NCBI GenBank assembly: GCA_024224995.1
Contig: JAAENB010000811.1
Location: forward strand, 1 to 21,779
Direction: 5' to 3'
Length of the DNA: 21,779 nt
Origin: a bacterium
Lineage (GTDB): Bacteria; Spirochaetota; UBA4802; UBA5550
Part shown: positions 21,691 through 21,779 of the stretch, piece after piece
How positions within the stretch are numbered: position 1 is the first letter of the stretch
How the letters are laid out: each line of letters starts with the position of its first letter
Made by a program: the position numbers and the translations under genes
The notes under the pieces: generated by a model
What the model saw: the letters and a program-made list of their open reading frames with translations, nothing else
Told to the model about the DNA's origin: nothing
Database searches by the model: none

Positions 21691-21779
21691 ATGATACGAT
21701 ATAAGCATTTGATACTGTTCATCATAAGCATTGCCGTAATAGGGCACGGCGATTTACATGGCGCTTCAAAGAAAAACAA
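21691..21779 (+). CDS. Start of an exported protein, cut by window end
   Basis: From ATG 21691, preceded by GAGGA at 21681-21685, 29 codons are open to the window end. They encode a typical Sec signal peptide: a short basic start (MIRYKH), a hydrophobic core (LILFIISIAVIG) and a likely cleavage near LHGA, followed by SKKN. Nothing can be said about the mature protein. A promoter-like pair lies just upstream. Confidence 0.65.
   Translation, partial: MIRYKHLILFIISIAVIGHGDLHGASKKN

Overview
The window looks like part of the chromosome of a Gram-negative-type, aerobic or respiring bacterium that breaks down fatty acids. Evidence is several lipoprotein and Sec signal peptides, two acyl-CoA dehydrogenases, an acyl-CoA ligase and two TetR regulators. 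Base composition is moderately A+T-rich (not computed). The mix of SpoIIE-type phosphatase, START-domain secreted protein, many small lipoproteins and beta-oxidation genes makes me think of a spirochaete (Leptospira-like or an uncultured relative), but that is only a low-confidence guess. I see no rRNA, tRNA, CRISPR array, transposase or phage gene.

Layout. (1) 1-956 (-) is a 3'-truncated ketoacyl-ACP synthase III, divergent from an orphan solute-binding lipoprotein at 1124-2311 (+). (2) 2334-3858 (-) is a two-gene signalling unit: a protein of unknown family followed by a SpoIIE/PP2C phosphatase. (3) 4013-7018 (+) is an ectoine/hydroxyectoine-type ABC importer, ehuB-C-D-A, followed by a DUF3795 Cys-rich protein and a small lipoprotein. 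(4) 7980-12866 (+) is an operon with its own promoter: histidine phosphatase, ACAD11-like acyl-CoA dehydrogenase, TetR regulator, APH-type kinase, then a long RNA-hairpin-forming inverted repeat and a 3-hydroxyacyl-CoA dehydrogenase. (5) 12910-20824 (-) reads leftward: a secreted beta-sandwich protein, an O-methyltransferase-like protein, a long acyl-CoA dehydrogenase, a long-chain acyl-CoA ligase, a START-domain protein, an enoyl-CoA hydratase/isomerase and a second TetR. (6) 21056-21529 (+) encodes a protein with two apparent ribbon-helix-helix units, and at 21691 an exported protein begins and runs off the window.

How the genes may work together. Regions 4 and 5 supply ligase, dehydrogenases, hydratase/isomerase and 3-hydroxyacyl-CoA dehydrogenase, close to a full beta-oxidation set; no thiolase or ETF is visible. 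The kinase plus ACAD11-like pair is the set that, in levulinate catabolism (LvaA/LvaC) and in animal ACAD10/ACAD11, processes 4-hydroxyacyl-CoAs through a phosphorylated intermediate. Here a histidine phosphatase heads the operon, which I read as a possible split analogue of ACAD10 (phosphatase + kinase + dehydrogenase).

Regulation. The second TetR gene and the acyl-CoA ligase gene carry the same promoter-operator module: a TTGACA box and a TetR-type dyad separated by exactly the same distance. This predicts an autoregulated acyl-CoA regulon. Other non-coding structure includes a 34-bp-arm inverted repeat (11832-11908), degenerate 7-bp-period repeats at two clear sites, and tandem terminators after the ligase gene.
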